This document shows positions 8,051 to 16,263 of a stretch of 64,000 nucleotides of DNA, piece after piece. Both the position numbers and the translations under genes were made by a program. Each line of letters begins with the position of its first letter. Within the stretch, counting starts at the first letter, position 1. The notes below the pieces were generated by a model. The model was not told the DNA's origin. It saw nothing but the letters and a program-made list of their open reading frames with translations, and searched no databases. The DNA comes from Onstottus_B arcticum (lineage in GTDB: Bacteria > Acidobacteriota > Blastocatellia > UBA7656), in the NCBI GenBank assembly GCA_038040485.1, contig JBBPIE010000003.1:1-64000 (forward strand). The letters run 5' to 3'.

Positions 8051-9382
8051 ATGCGTCCCGTCATGAAGCTCCTCTCACGAACGGATCGCTCCACAACTTC
8101 TTTGGCAGCGGTGTTGATTGTTCTCTCGGCGTTTACCGCGGCCTCATTTTCGGCTTGTAGGAACTCGGGGCAACCTTCCGCAAAGCTAAGCCTCGCCGTC
8201 AACGCGGGAGTCGAAGGCGACGCGCTCAAGCAAGCCGCCCGTGACTACGAATCTCAAACCGGTGTCCGCGTCAACATCTCGGAGTTCCCGTACGACGACT
8301 TGTTCTCAAAAGAGCTGATCGACTTGAAAGCCGCAACCGGCGCGTACGACTTGATAATGCTTGACGACCCGTGGTTCCCGCGCTTTGCAACCGAAGAACT
8401 GCTCACCAATCTCGCCCCGCTCCTTCAGAGGCGAGGGTTTAGTGGGCCAGACCCCGACTTCGTAGCCTCATCGATCGCATTGTGCCGGCACCCTTACGAG
8501 ACGGGTGCGCTGTTCGCGCTTCCTTATGTCGGCAACTCGCAGTTGTTCTTCTATCGCAGCGATCTGTTCAAAAAGCACAATCTCAAAGAGCCGGCCACGT
8601 GGGACGATGTGTTGAATGCCGCAAGGACGATTGATGAGCTGGAGAAAAACGGCGCGCCGGGCGGTGGCGCGGTTCACGGCTACGTGATGCGGGCGGCGCG
8701 AGGCAACTCGGCTGTTGCCGATTTCATGCCGATTTTCTGGGCGTTCGGCGCTGAGATGTTTGGCGCAAATGGCCACCCGACAGTGAACAGCGCCGAAGGA
8801 ATCAGCGCGTTGAGGTTCATGCTCGAGCTTGGAAAGCACTCGCCGCCGGGATACGCCAGCTTCAACGCAACGGAAGTCTCGGCGCATCTGCTCCAGGGAA
8901 CCGCCGCGATGTCGATCAATTGGCCGGCCTGGATTGGATCATTCAGCGACCCTGCTAAATCAAGAGTCATCGGCAAGATGGCATTTACAACGATGCCCGG
9001 AGCGAAGCGTCCGGGCCAGGCTGAGATCGGAAACTGGTTGATCGCGGTCCCGCGCGCTTCGAGGAATGTCGAAGCCGCAATGGACTTCCTGCTCTGGACG
9101 ACGGCGGCCGAGCAAATGAAGAAGTCTGCGTTTGCCGGGAACCCGCCGACTCGAACATCGGTGTTCGCCGACACGGAGCTGATCTCGCGGTTTCCGGCTT
9201 ACCCGGCACAGTTGCGCTCGCTTGAAACCTCCAGGCCGAGACCTAGAACTCCGATGTGGAACGAAATTGAGAACGTGTTTGGCATTTTCCTGGCGAGGGC
9301 AAACGGCGGCGAGCTAACAGCGGAAGAGGCGATGAATCAGGCGAACGACGAGATCGCAAAGATCGTCGCGCGCGCGCGGTAG
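8051..9382 (+). CDS. Carbohydrate ABC transporter substrate-binding lipoprotein
   Basis: A 443-residue family-1 extracellular solute-binding protein. A basic N-terminus and hydrophobic stretch end in a lipobox-like FSAC near residue 38, so it is probably lipid-anchored. Mature features include TGVRVNISEFPYDDLF, YDLIMLDDPWF and ALPYVGNSQLFFYR, as in sugar-binding proteins of the MalE/UgpB type. It delivers sugars or polyols to the two permeases encoded just downstream. Two ATGs, at 8051 and 8063, are possible and neither has a strong ribosome-binding site. Its TAG stop is the first three bases of a palindromic repeat unit. Confidence 0.85.
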   Translation: MRPVMKLLSRTDRSTTSLAAVLIVLSAFTAASFSACRNSGQPSAKLSLAVNAGVEGDALKQAARDYESQTGVRVNISEFPYDDLFSKELIDLKAATGAYDLIMLDDPWFPRFATEELLTNLAPLLQRRGFSGPDPDFVASSIALCRHPYETGALFALPYVGNSQLFFYRSDLFKKHNLKEPATWDDVLNAARTIDELEKNGAPGGGAVHGYVMRAARGNSAVADFMPIFWAFGAEMFGANGHPTVNSAEGISALRFMLELGKHSPPGYASFNATEVSAHLLQGTAAMSINWPAWIGSFSDPAKSRVIGKMAFTTMPGAKRPGQAEIGNWLIAVPRASRNVEAAMDFLLWTTAAEQMKKSAFAGNPPTRTSVFADTELISRFPAYPAQLRSLETSRPRPRTPMWNEIENVFGIFLARANGGELTAEEAMNQANDEIAKIVARAR

Positions 9383-9513
9383 CATAGACTTCAGTCTGTG
9401 CGTCGGGCTCGCGAGGTGGCATAGACTTCAGTCTGTGCGCCGGGCTCGCGGGTTGCCACAGAACCTCGAGGAACCAAACAGATACTCGCACAGGCTAAAG
9501 CCTATGCTACGTC
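9380..9513. repeat. Palindromic repeat family A, copy 1 (TAGCATAGACT units)
   Basis: Two direct copies of TAGCATAGACTTCAGTCTGT-like units (9380 and about 9416) are each followed by GC(G/C)(T/C)CGGGCTCGCG. A third unit in reverse orientation (about 9489-9511, ending CCTATGCTA) lies beyond. Each unit is itself nearly palindromic (AGACT-TCA-AGTCT). The first three bases of copy one are the stop codon of the binding-protein gene. Confidence 0.8.
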
Positions 9514-9523
9514 GGCTGCAGGT

Positions 9524-10075
9524 ATGCATACGGTCGAAACGGCACGATTGATTCTCCGGCCTTTCGTTTTGGATGACCTCGACGCTCTCGCCGCAATGAA
9601 TCGCGACCCGCAAGTCATGCGCTTTATCGGCGAAGGCACGCCTCAGTCGAAGGAGCAGACCGCCGCGCGGCTCAATGCGATCGTGGAACACAGCGACAGG
9701 CACGGCTTCGGGTTGTGGGCTGCTGTTGAGAAGACAACGGGCGACTTGATCGGATTTTGCGGATTGCAGTTTCTGGACAGTACATCCGAAGTCGAAGTCG
9801 GATATCGATTGGCGCAGCGGTTCTGGGGAATGGGTCTCGCCTCTGAAGGCGCCAATGCGAGCCTGCGATACGGCTTCTTTGGGCTCAAGCTGGATCGAAT
9901 CGTCGCTGTAGTCCATCCCGCGAACTTCGCTTCGCAGCGAGTGGTCGAGAAGATCGGCCTCACCCATGAGAAGGACGCACGCTACTACGGCGTCGATGTA
10001 AAGTACTACGCCATCGCGCGTGAAGCTTATGAACCAGACGGATCGGTCTATCTCTGCAAATCGCAAGAGGTCTAG
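9524..10075 (+). CDS. GNAT family N-acetyltransferase, RimJ/RimL type
   Basis: A 183-residue cytoplasmic enzyme of the GNAT_3 (RimJ/RimL) group. It shows TARLILRPF at the start, the acetyl-CoA binding segment GYRLAQRFWGMGLASEG around residues 92-108, and the NFASQRVVEKIGL motif near the end. These enzymes move acetyl from acetyl-CoA to an amine of a protein or small molecule; the substrate cannot be told. It sits between the binding protein and the first permease, and its end overlaps the permease start by 47 bases, which implies co-transcription. Confidence 0.85.
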   Translation: MHTVETARLILRPFVLDDLDALAAMNRDPQVMRFIGEGTPQSKEQTAARLNAIVEHSDRHGFGLWAAVEKTTGDLIGFCGLQFLDSTSEVEVGYRLAQRFWGMGLASEGANASLRYGFFGLKLDRIVAVVHPANFASQRVVEKIGLTHEKDARYYGVDVKYYAIAREAYEPDGSVYLCKSQEV

Positions 10076-10949
10076 AACTCTCGCTGTGCTGCGGGACCGA
10101 GCGCTGCCTTACTTGCTCATCGCGCCGACGGTGATGGTTCTGCTGGCGCTGTCGATCTATCCCCTCCTTTACTCAATCAAAGTCGCCTTTCAGACCGGCT
10201 CGGGCGAAGCCGCGCGCTGGTCGTTCGCAAACTTCTCTCGTCTCGCGAGCGACAGCTTCTTTCTCACGGCGCTTGGGCACACACTCGTCTACGCGATCGT
10301 CGCTTTGACCTTTGAGTTTCTTCTCGGACTTGGGCTTGCGGTGTTGCTCGACCGTTCGTTGCGAGGCCGCTCGATTTTTCGAGCAGTGCTGCTCATACCG
10401 ATGATGATCCCGCCAGTCGTAGTCGGAGTAGTCTGGCGGTTGATGCTCAACGCGGACTTTGGCGCGATCAACGGCACATTAAAGGGTCTGGGCGTAAACA
10501 CTGAAGCCTTGACGTGGACCGGTTCGCCGACGCTCGCGCTTGCGTCGGTGATCGCCGTCGATATCTGGCAATGGACTCCGTTCATGTTTCTGGTGCTGCT
10601 GGCCGGGCTTCAGGCGATACCGCAAGAACCCTACGAAGCCGCGATGATCGACGGGGCGAGCGCGTGGCAGACGTTTCGACACGTGACGCTTCCGCTGCTT
10701 CGGCCCGCGATGCTGGTTGCGCTTTTGTTGCGCACAATGGACCTGATGCGAGTCTTCGATCAGATCTTTATCCTGACCGAGGGAGGGCCGGGCTTTGCGA
10801 CCGAGACGGTCAGCTTGTACATCTATCGCGCGGCGTTTCGGTTCTTTGATTTCGGCTACGCAGCCGCAATGTCGTTTGTCCTGCTGCTGCTGACGAATGT
10901 CATCAGCATCGGCTACATCAAGCTGCTTCAGAGCCAGGAGGCGGCGTGA
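10029..10949 (+). CDS. Sugar ABC transporter permease, MalF/UgpA type
   Basis: A 306-residue inner-membrane protein with six predicted helices. The binding-protein-dependent permease EAA loop is plain: EAAMIDGASAWQTFRHVTLP at about residues 200-219, which couples to the ATPase. The TEGGPGFATETVSLYIY segment is typical of the MalF/UgpA/LacF group. An ATG at 10029 is taken; a GTG three codons upstream is also possible. It overlaps the acetyltransferase gene upstream, and its stop overlaps the start of the second permease, so the three are translationally linked. Confidence 0.93.
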   Translation: MNQTDRSISANRKRSRTLAVLRDRALPYLLIAPTVMVLLALSIYPLLYSIKVAFQTGSGEAARWSFANFSRLASDSFFLTALGHTLVYAIVALTFEFLLGLGLAVLLDRSLRGRSIFRAVLLIPMMIPPVVVGVVWRLMLNADFGAINGTLKGLGVNTEALTWTGSPTLALASVIAVDIWQWTPFMFLVLLAGLQAIPQEPYEAAMIDGASAWQTFRHVTLPLLRPAMLVALLLRTMDLMRVFDQIFILTEGGPGFATETVSLYIYRAAFRFFDFGYAAAMSFVLLLLTNVISIGYIKLLQSQEAA

Positions 10950-11806
10950 AAACTCAGGAGCGGCGCACAACCAGGGGGCGAACGCTAGCGCGATGGGCGA
11001 AGTACGCGATGCTGATTGCGGCGGTAATCGCGGCCGTCGTGCCTGTCTACTGGATGCTGACGATTTCGCTCAAGACCGAAGTCGATCAATTCGCGTCTCC
11101 GCCAAAGTGGTTCTCGTTCACGCCGACGCTCGCGCACTACTACGACGCGTTTTCGACTCGCTCTTTCGGAAGGTACCTGATCACCAGTGCTATAGTCGCG
11201 ACGCTCTCGACGATCTGCGCGATGGTGCTGGGAACGCTGGCGGCGTACGCGCTCTCGCGGTTTCGCTTGCGCGGCCAGCTCGATAGAAGGCTCTCGCTGT
11301 GGATTCTCTCGACGAGAATGTTCCCTCCGATAGTCACGGCTGTTCCGCTGTTTCTGATGATGCGCGATCTCAGATTGATCAACACAATCAGCTCGCTGGT
11401 GATCGTGTACACCGCTTTGAACCTTCCGTTCGTAGTGTGGATGATGCGCGGGTTCTTCAAGGAGCTTCCCCGCGAGCTGGAAGAGGCAGCGATGGTAGAC
11501 GGCGACTCGCGGCTTGGCGCGCTGGTCAGAGTGATACTGCCGCTTGTAACACCCGGCCTGGCGGCGACCGCGGTGTTCTGTCTGATAGTTTCGTGGAATG
11601 AGTTTCTGCTCGCGCTGGTGCTGACCCAGACCGACGCAGCAATGACGCTGCCCGTGGGCATCGCCGGCCGGGTCACTCAATATGAAATCAAATGGGGAGT
11701 GATGAGTGCCGCCGGAGTCGTCGCGATGATTCCGATACTGGTGTTCGCGATGGCAGTGCAGCGCTATTTGGTGAGAGGGCTTTCGCTCGGAGCCGTGAAA
11801 GGGTAG
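10946..11806 (+). CDS. Sugar ABC transporter permease, MalG/UgpE type
   Basis: A 286-residue partner permease with six predicted helices and the EAA loop EEAAMVDGDSRLGALVRVIL near residue 180. WMLTISLKTEVDQF at the start and the WNEFLLALVL segment are typical of the MalG/UgpE family. The GTG start overlaps the preceding stop (GTGA) and has AGGAGG immediately upstream, which fixes it. It forms the heterodimeric channel with the preceding permease. Confidence 0.93.
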   Translation: MKTQERRTTRGRTLARWAKYAMLIAAVIAAVVPVYWMLTISLKTEVDQFASPPKWFSFTPTLAHYYDAFSTRSFGRYLITSAIVATLSTICAMVLGTLAAYALSRFRLRGQLDRRLSLWILSTRMFPPIVTAVPLFLMMRDLRLINTISSLVIVYTALNLPFVVWMMRGFFKELPRELEEAAMVDGDSRLGALVRVILPLVTPGLAATAVFCLIVSWNEFLLALVLTQTDAAMTLPVGIAGRVTQYEIKWGVMSAAGVVAMIPILVFAMAVQRYLVRGLSLGAVKG

Positions 11807-11809
11807 GAA

Positions 11810-11936
11810 GTGAAAACGTGATGCGTGATGCGTGACGTAGCATAGACTTTAGTCTGTGTACATTGACCAGAGCTAGACTGAAAGAACACAGACTAAAGTC
11901 TATGCTACGTCACGCATCACGTTTCACGCATCACTT
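11810..11936. repeat. Composite palindrome: heptads plus family A units
   Basis: The inner pair is TAGCATAGACTTTAGTCTGT (11838 on) and its inverted partner ending TATGCTA (11907). Flanking these are GTGATGC/GTGACGT 7-mers on the left and GCATCAC/GTTTCAC on the right. The arms are nearly perfect complements over about 45 bases and would form a long hairpin in the mRNA. The element lies between the second permease and the ATPase gene. Confidence 0.85.
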
Positions 11937-11945
11937 TTTCTTTCA

Positions 11946-13022
11946 ATGGACGTGAGATTCAAAAACGTGACCAAGTCGTTCGGCGCGAAGAATGTCGTCG
12001 ATGGGCTGGATCTCGCCGTCTTGGAAGGTGAGTTCGTCGTTTTGCTTGGGCCTTCCGGATGCGGAAAGTCGACCACGCTCAGGATGCTAGCCGGACTTGA
12101 AGATGCAACGTCCGGTGACATTTTCATCGGCGCGCAACGAGTGAATGATGTGCCAACTCGGTACCGGGACGTGGCGATGGTCTTCCAGAGCTATGCGCTC
12201 TATCCGCATATGACCGTCGCCGCGAACATCGCTTACCCGCTTGTCGTGCGAAAGACTCCCTCCCCGGAGATCGCATCGCGCGTTGGCCGCGTCGCTGACA
12301 TGCTCGAGATCGGGGAGCTGCTGAAGCGAAAGCCACGCGAACTATCAGGCGGCGAGCGCCAACGTGTTGCGCTTGCGCGAGCCATCGTGCGCGAGCCCCG
12401 CGCTTATCTGATGGATGAGCCGCTGTCGAACCTCGACGCGAAGCTGCGTGTTCAGATGCGCGGCGAGTTGAAGCGGCTTCAGCACGACCTGGGAACGACG
12501 ACCATCTACGTCACTCACGACCAGGCCGAAGCAATGACGCTCGCGCACAGAGTTGCGGTGATGCGCGGCGGTAGGCTTCAGCAGTTCGACACGCCGATGA
12601 ACATCTACAACCGTCCTGCCAATCGGTTTGTTGCGGAGTTCGTCGGCAGCCCGAGCATGAACTTCCTCGACGTGAAGTTCGCTGAGAACCAAATGTTGCT
12701 TGAAGCGGGCGGAAAAGCGGTAGGGGCGCAGGAGTTCTTGATGACAAGCTCAAACAGCCATCGGCCGATGACGCTCGGAATCAGGCCAGAACACATTCAC
12801 GTGTCTCCAGATGTGGTTGACGGCTGGCTTCCAGCGGAAGTTTATGTGACCGAGTTGATGGGGAATGAGACTTTTGTGTTCCTGCGGCTTGGCGCCGGGA
12901 AGATCATTGCGCGGGCGCCGGCGGAGTTCCGGGCGGAGATGGAAAGCCGCGTGTGGATCAAACTCGATTTGGAGAAAGCGCTGTTCTTCGATTCCGTCAC
13001 CGGCGAAGCGATCCGCGAATAA
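11946..13022 (+). CDS. Sugar ABC transporter ATP-binding protein, UgpC/MsmX type
   Basis: A 358-residue ATPase that powers the importer from the cytoplasmic side. Walker A is GPSGCGKST (35-43), the Q-loop Gln is near 81, the signature is LSGGERQ (133-139), Walker B is AYLMDEP (153-159), and the switch His lies in YVTHDQAEAM. A C-terminal TOBE-like region (LGIRPEHIHV) is as in MalK/UgpC, which often serve several importers. Its last codons (AIRE and the stop) belong to a repeat unit that is duplicated immediately downstream. Confidence 0.94.
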   Translation: MDVRFKNVTKSFGAKNVVDGLDLAVLEGEFVVLLGPSGCGKSTTLRMLAGLEDATSGDIFIGAQRVNDVPTRYRDVAMVFQSYALYPHMTVAANIAYPLVVRKTPSPEIASRVGRVADMLEIGELLKRKPRELSGGERQRVALARAIVREPRAYLMDEPLSNLDAKLRVQMRGELKRLQHDLGTTTIYVTHDQAEAMTLAHRVAVMRGGRLQQFDTPMNIYNRPANRFVAEFVGSPSMNFLDVKFAENQMLLEAGGKAVGAQEFLMTSSNSHRPMTLGIRPEHIHVSPDVVDGWLPAEVYVTELMGNETFVFLRLGAGKIIARAPAEFRAEMESRVWIKLDLEKALFFDSVTGEAIRE

Positions 13023-13143
13023 CGATCCGCGAATAACGCGAATCTTCGCCAATCAGAACTCCTTTGTCACTGAAACTCGTTGTGATCAGACCGTTGGATC
13101 TTTCCCGAATATTCTTCGCGAAGATTCGCGCTATTCGTGGATC
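13010..13143. repeat. Inverted repeat family B (GATCCGCGAATAAC units)
   Basis: GATCCGCGAATAAC occurs twice in tandem (13010 and 13024), followed by GCGAATCTTCGCC. An inverted partner (CGCGAAGATTCGCG, CTATTCGTGGATC) ends at 13143. The first copy encodes the last residues and the stop codon of the ATPase gene. The element separates two convergent genes and could act as a terminator for both. Confidence 0.8.
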
Positions 13144-13155
13144 AGGGCTTGCGGA

Positions 13156-14166
13156 TTAGAACTTGATGCATATCTTCCCGAAGTGCGAGCCGCTGGCCAT
13201 GTACTCGAACGCCTGCCGAGCTTCCTCAAACGCGAACACGCGGTCGATCACCGGATGAATTTCGTGCAACGCTATCATTCGATTCATCGCTTCAAATGTA
13301 TCGCGGCTTCCGACTAGCACTCCCTGTATGCGAACGTTCTGCATCAGTATCTGAATCAAATTCACCTCGGTCGTATTCCCCGACAGATTTCCGATCAAGC
13401 CGATGTGTCCGCCGATTTTGATAGCTCGAAGCGACTTCCCAAAGGTGCCGGCGCCGCCGACCTCGATTATATGATCGACGCCGAGTCCTCCAGTCAATTC
13501 CTTCGCTCGCTTGTCCCAGTCGGGCGTCGTCTTGTAATTGATGCCAAAATCCGCACCGAGCTTCTTGGCCCGCTCCAGCTTCTCGTCGCTGCTTGAAGTG
13601 ACGATCACCTGAGCGCCGGCGAGTTCGGCGAACTGCAAGGCAAAGATCGACACGCCGCCCGTGCCTTGCACCAGAACCGTCTCACCCGCGACCAGCCCGC
13701 CCATCTTGATCAAAGAATTCCACGCAGTGACTGCGGCACACGGAAGCGTGGCAGCTTCTTCGTCGGACAAGTGAGGCGGCACGTGCACGAGTCCTTCTTC
13801 ATTTAGTGCTCGATACTCGGCAAGCATTCCGTCAAGCGGCCCGCCAAGCGAAGCTCCGAGCTTTGCGCGCGCGGGCTCGCCGCCCAACCACTTTTGCGAA
13901 AAGTTCGCCGCAACGCGGTCACCCACCTTGACGCGCGTCACACCCTCGCCGACTTCAACCACTTCACCGGCGCCGTCGGACACCGGAATCAGCGGAAGCG
14001 GCAACCGCGGGTTGTATTTGCCCTCGACCGTAAGCAGGTCGCGATAGTTGAGCGACGCTGCCCGAAGCTTTACGACCGCGTGATACGGCGTGGCAACCGG
14101 GTCCGGCCTCTCGACCAGCGTCAACGAATCCAGCCCGAACTTGTTTTGAATCTCAATCGCTTTCAT
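13156..14166 (-). CDS. MDR-family oxidoreductase (alcohol dehydrogenase/quinone reductase-like)
   Basis: A 336-residue medium-chain dehydrogenase/reductase. It has the GroES-like N-domain (ASLNYRDLL, PLIPVSDGAGEVVEVG) and a Rossmann NAD(P) site (VQGTGGVSIFALQFA near residue 155). The cluster of four Cys that binds structural zinc is missing and the catalytic Cys/His pair is not obvious, so it may be a zinc-free quinone-oxidoreductase-like enzyme despite overall similarity to zinc alcohol dehydrogenases. It is transcribed opposite to the sugar genes. The ATG is supported by GAGGA a few bases upstream. Confidence 0.85.
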   Translation of the reverse strand: MKAIEIQNKFGLDSLTLVERPDPVATPYHAVVKLRAASLNYRDLLTVEGKYNPRLPLPLIPVSDGAGEVVEVGEGVTRVKVGDRVAANFSQKWLGGEPARAKLGASLGGPLDGMLAEYRALNEEGLVHVPPHLSDEEAATLPCAAVTAWNSLIKMGGLVAGETVLVQGTGGVSIFALQFAELAGAQVIVTSSSDEKLERAKKLGADFGINYKTTPDWDKRAKELTGGLGVDHIIEVGGAGTFGKSLRAIKIGGHIGLIGNLSGNTTEVNLIQILMQNVRIQGVLVGSRDTFEAMNRMIALHEIHPVIDRVFAFEEARQAFEYMASGSHFGKICIKF

Positions 14167-14296
14167 GAGTTCCTCGTTATCAATGCGTCGGCCGCAGATT
14201 TCTGAATTGTCCGATTCGTGTTCTGCAAAGGCTCGGCGTAATATACCTGCTGCGCGAATGCCCGGCAAACGGGGTTCGTGATTCGGCCTTTAGCAT

Positions 14297-14382
14297 GAAG
14301 TAGCATAGACTTTATAGTCTGTGTCTCTAACCCTGATAGGCGCGATGCGCATCGGACACAGACTTAAAGTCTATGCTACTTC
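14297..14382. repeat. Palindromic repeat family A, copy 3
   Basis: GAAGTAGCATAGACT on the left and AGTCTATGCTACTTC on the right are exact inverted complements. Inside are TTTATAGTCTGTGT and ACACAGACTTAAAG, and a central GATGCGCATC palindrome. It lies in the divergent space between the MDR oxidoreductase and the isomerase gene, within the region expected to hold their promoters. Confidence 0.85.
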
Positions 14383-14426
14383 GACCTCAATGCCAGACTA
14401 CGAACTGCCTTTCGAGGAGAGACTGA

Positions 14427-15257
14427 ATGGAAATAGCGCTCAATGGCGCGACCACAATGAAGGCCGATCTCGAGACCGATATTCGCGCCGCGAGCAAAGC
14501 CGGATTCGACTGCCTGGAGATATGGGCCGCCAAGCTTCGTGCGTTTCTCGAGTCGCGCAGCGCCGCCGAGCTTGACGATCTACTAACAACTCACAATCTC
14601 AAACCGTACAGCATCAACTCGATTGAGCGGATCACGTTCAGAGATGCGCGCGAGCACGAAAGTTTGCTCGCCGAATGCGAAGACTTGTGCCGCATCGCTC
14701 GCGAGCTTAGATGTCCGAACATCGTAGTCGTGCCGTCACCGCTCCCGGCTCAAGCTACACGCGCCGAGGTCATCGAGGAATCGACGCAAGTGCTCGGCGA
14801 GCTTGGCGGTATCGCTGAACGGTGCGGCATCGGTCTGGCGTTCGAGTTTCTGGGCCAGGCCGATTGCAGCGTTCAGACGCTGGGACTCGCGGATGAAATC
14901 GTCGAACGAGTCAATCGCGAGAACGTCGGGCTGGTCATCGACAGTTTTCATTTTTACGCTGGCGGTTCTACCATCGAGTCGATAGCCGCACTTGATCCCA
15001 ATCGGCTTTTCATCTTTCACATCAACGATGCGGAGAACCTGCCTCGCGAGCAACTGCAAGACAGGCATCGTTTGCTTCCAGGGCTTGGAATTCTTCCACT
15101 CAAGGAGATCGTCGGAGCCCTCAAGAAGATCGGCTATGACCGGGTTGCAAGCGTTGAGATATTCCGCCCGGAGTACTGGGAGCGCGATCCGTTCGAGCTG
15201 GCGCTCGAAGCGCGAGAGGCGGTAAGGAGGGCGCTCGACGTTTCAGCTCTTCCTTAG
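14427..15257 (+). CDS. Sugar phosphate isomerase/epimerase, xylose-isomerase-like TIM barrel
   Basis: A 276-residue protein of the AP-endonuclease-2/IolE-IolI superfamily. Barrel signatures include FDCLEIWAAK, NIVVVPSPLP, LAFEFLGQ (a metal-binding Glu), LVIDSFHFYAGG (His and Asp) and IFHINDAEN, ending VASVEIFRPEYW. Such enzymes isomerise or dehydrate sugars and inositol derivatives with a divalent metal. GAGGAGAGA lies just upstream of the ATG. It is followed after 17 bases by a Gfo/Idh/MocA dehydrogenase, a pairing frequent in inositol or sugar catabolism. Confidence 0.85.
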   Translation: MEIALNGATTMKADLETDIRAASKAGFDCLEIWAAKLRAFLESRSAAELDDLLTTHNLKPYSINSIERITFRDAREHESLLAECEDLCRIARELRCPNIVVVPSPLPAQATRAEVIEESTQVLGELGGIAERCGIGLAFEFLGQADCSVQTLGLADEIVERVNRENVGLVIDSFHFYAGGSTIESIAALDPNRLFIFHINDAENLPREQLQDRHRLLPGLGILPLKEIVGALKKIGYDRVASVEIFRPEYWERDPFELALEAREAVRRALDVSALP

Positions 15258-15274
15258 CGCAAAGGACTTACTTC

Positions 15275-16252
15275 ATGGATCGAATCAAGGTGGGAATCAT
15301 CGGAGCAGGCTACATAGGCGGGGTGCACGCGAGCGTACTTGCGCGAGACGAACGCGTGATCATTTCATATGTGCACGACCTCGACGCTGAGCGTGCTGAA
15401 AAGCTTGTCAGATCTACCGAAGCCGCGGTCTCCAATGACGCCGCGCAGTTGATCGATCGAGTCGATGCCGTGTACGTTGCGACTCCAAATACAAAACACA
15501 CAGAGTTTGCGCTTGCCGCCATAGACGCCGGGAAACACGTCTTCTGCGAGAAGCCGATGGCTACGACTCTCACAAACGCGAAGGCCATTCTCGACAGAGC
15601 TTTGGCCAGCCCGCGGGTCTTTCAGGTGGGACACAACCGGCGATTCGCGCCGGTTTACGCAACTCTTCGACAGATGATCGCCGAAACGAAACCTCACTCA
15701 GCCCACGTCAAGATGAACCGAGGCGAGTTGATCAATCCGCCGTGGGTCGCGCATCCCGAGATCACCGGCGGTTTTCTCTACGAGACTACGATTCACATGT
15801 TCGACATGCTTCGTTTTCTGTTTGGAGAGGTAAAGCACCTGGAGGCGGCGGGCTCGTCGCACGAGTATCCGGAGCTGGACGACTTCTCGGTGCTGCTCGG
15901 CTTCGAGAGCGGGATGCACGCGACCCTCGCTTCGTCGGCCGACGCGAGCTGGCTGTTCCCCTTCGAACGCGTCGAGGTCTTCTGCCACCACCGAACGCTT
16001 ACGACTCGCGAGATGGAGAGCCTTACTTTGAGCGACGGCCCGGACGGCACGTACACTACGATTTCAATGCACCAACTCTTGAAGGAGGAGAAGTGGGGAT
16101 ACGCGCAGGAGGATCGCGCGTTCGTGGACGCGATTGTTGAAGGTAAGCCGGCGGAAGTGAGCGCGCTTGATGGCTTCAAGGCGGTCGAGCTCGTCGACGC
16201 GTGTTACCGCGCAGTCAGCAGCGGCGAGCGAGTCCGGTTCTCAGCAGCTTGA
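15275..16252 (+). CDS. Gfo/Idh/MocA family dehydrogenase
   Basis: A 325-residue NAD(P)-dependent oxidoreductase. The Rossmann motif is GIIGAGYIGGVH (7-18), followed by ATPNTKHTEFAL and the catalytic CEKPMA (Lys93). A TTIHMFDMLRF segment matches the C-terminal substrate domain. It resembles inositol 2-dehydrogenase and related polyol dehydrogenases, but the true substrate is unknown. It is co-directional with the isomerase-like gene and downstream of the ABC importer, and probably oxidises the imported compound. Confidence 0.88.
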   Translation: MDRIKVGIIGAGYIGGVHASVLARDERVIISYVHDLDAERAEKLVRSTEAAVSNDAAQLIDRVDAVYVATPNTKHTEFALAAIDAGKHVFCEKPMATTLTNAKAILDRALASPRVFQVGHNRRFAPVYATLRQMIAETKPHSAHVKMNRGELINPPWVAHPEITGGFLYETTIHMFDMLRFLFGEVKHLEAAGSSHEYPELDDFSVLLGFESGMHATLASSADASWLFPFERVEVFCHHRTLTTREMESLTLSDGPDGTYTTISMHQLLKEEKWGYAQEDRAFVDAIVEGKPAEVSALDGFKAVELVDACYRAVSSGERVRFSAA

Positions 16253-16263
16253 ACGCGCCGGGC

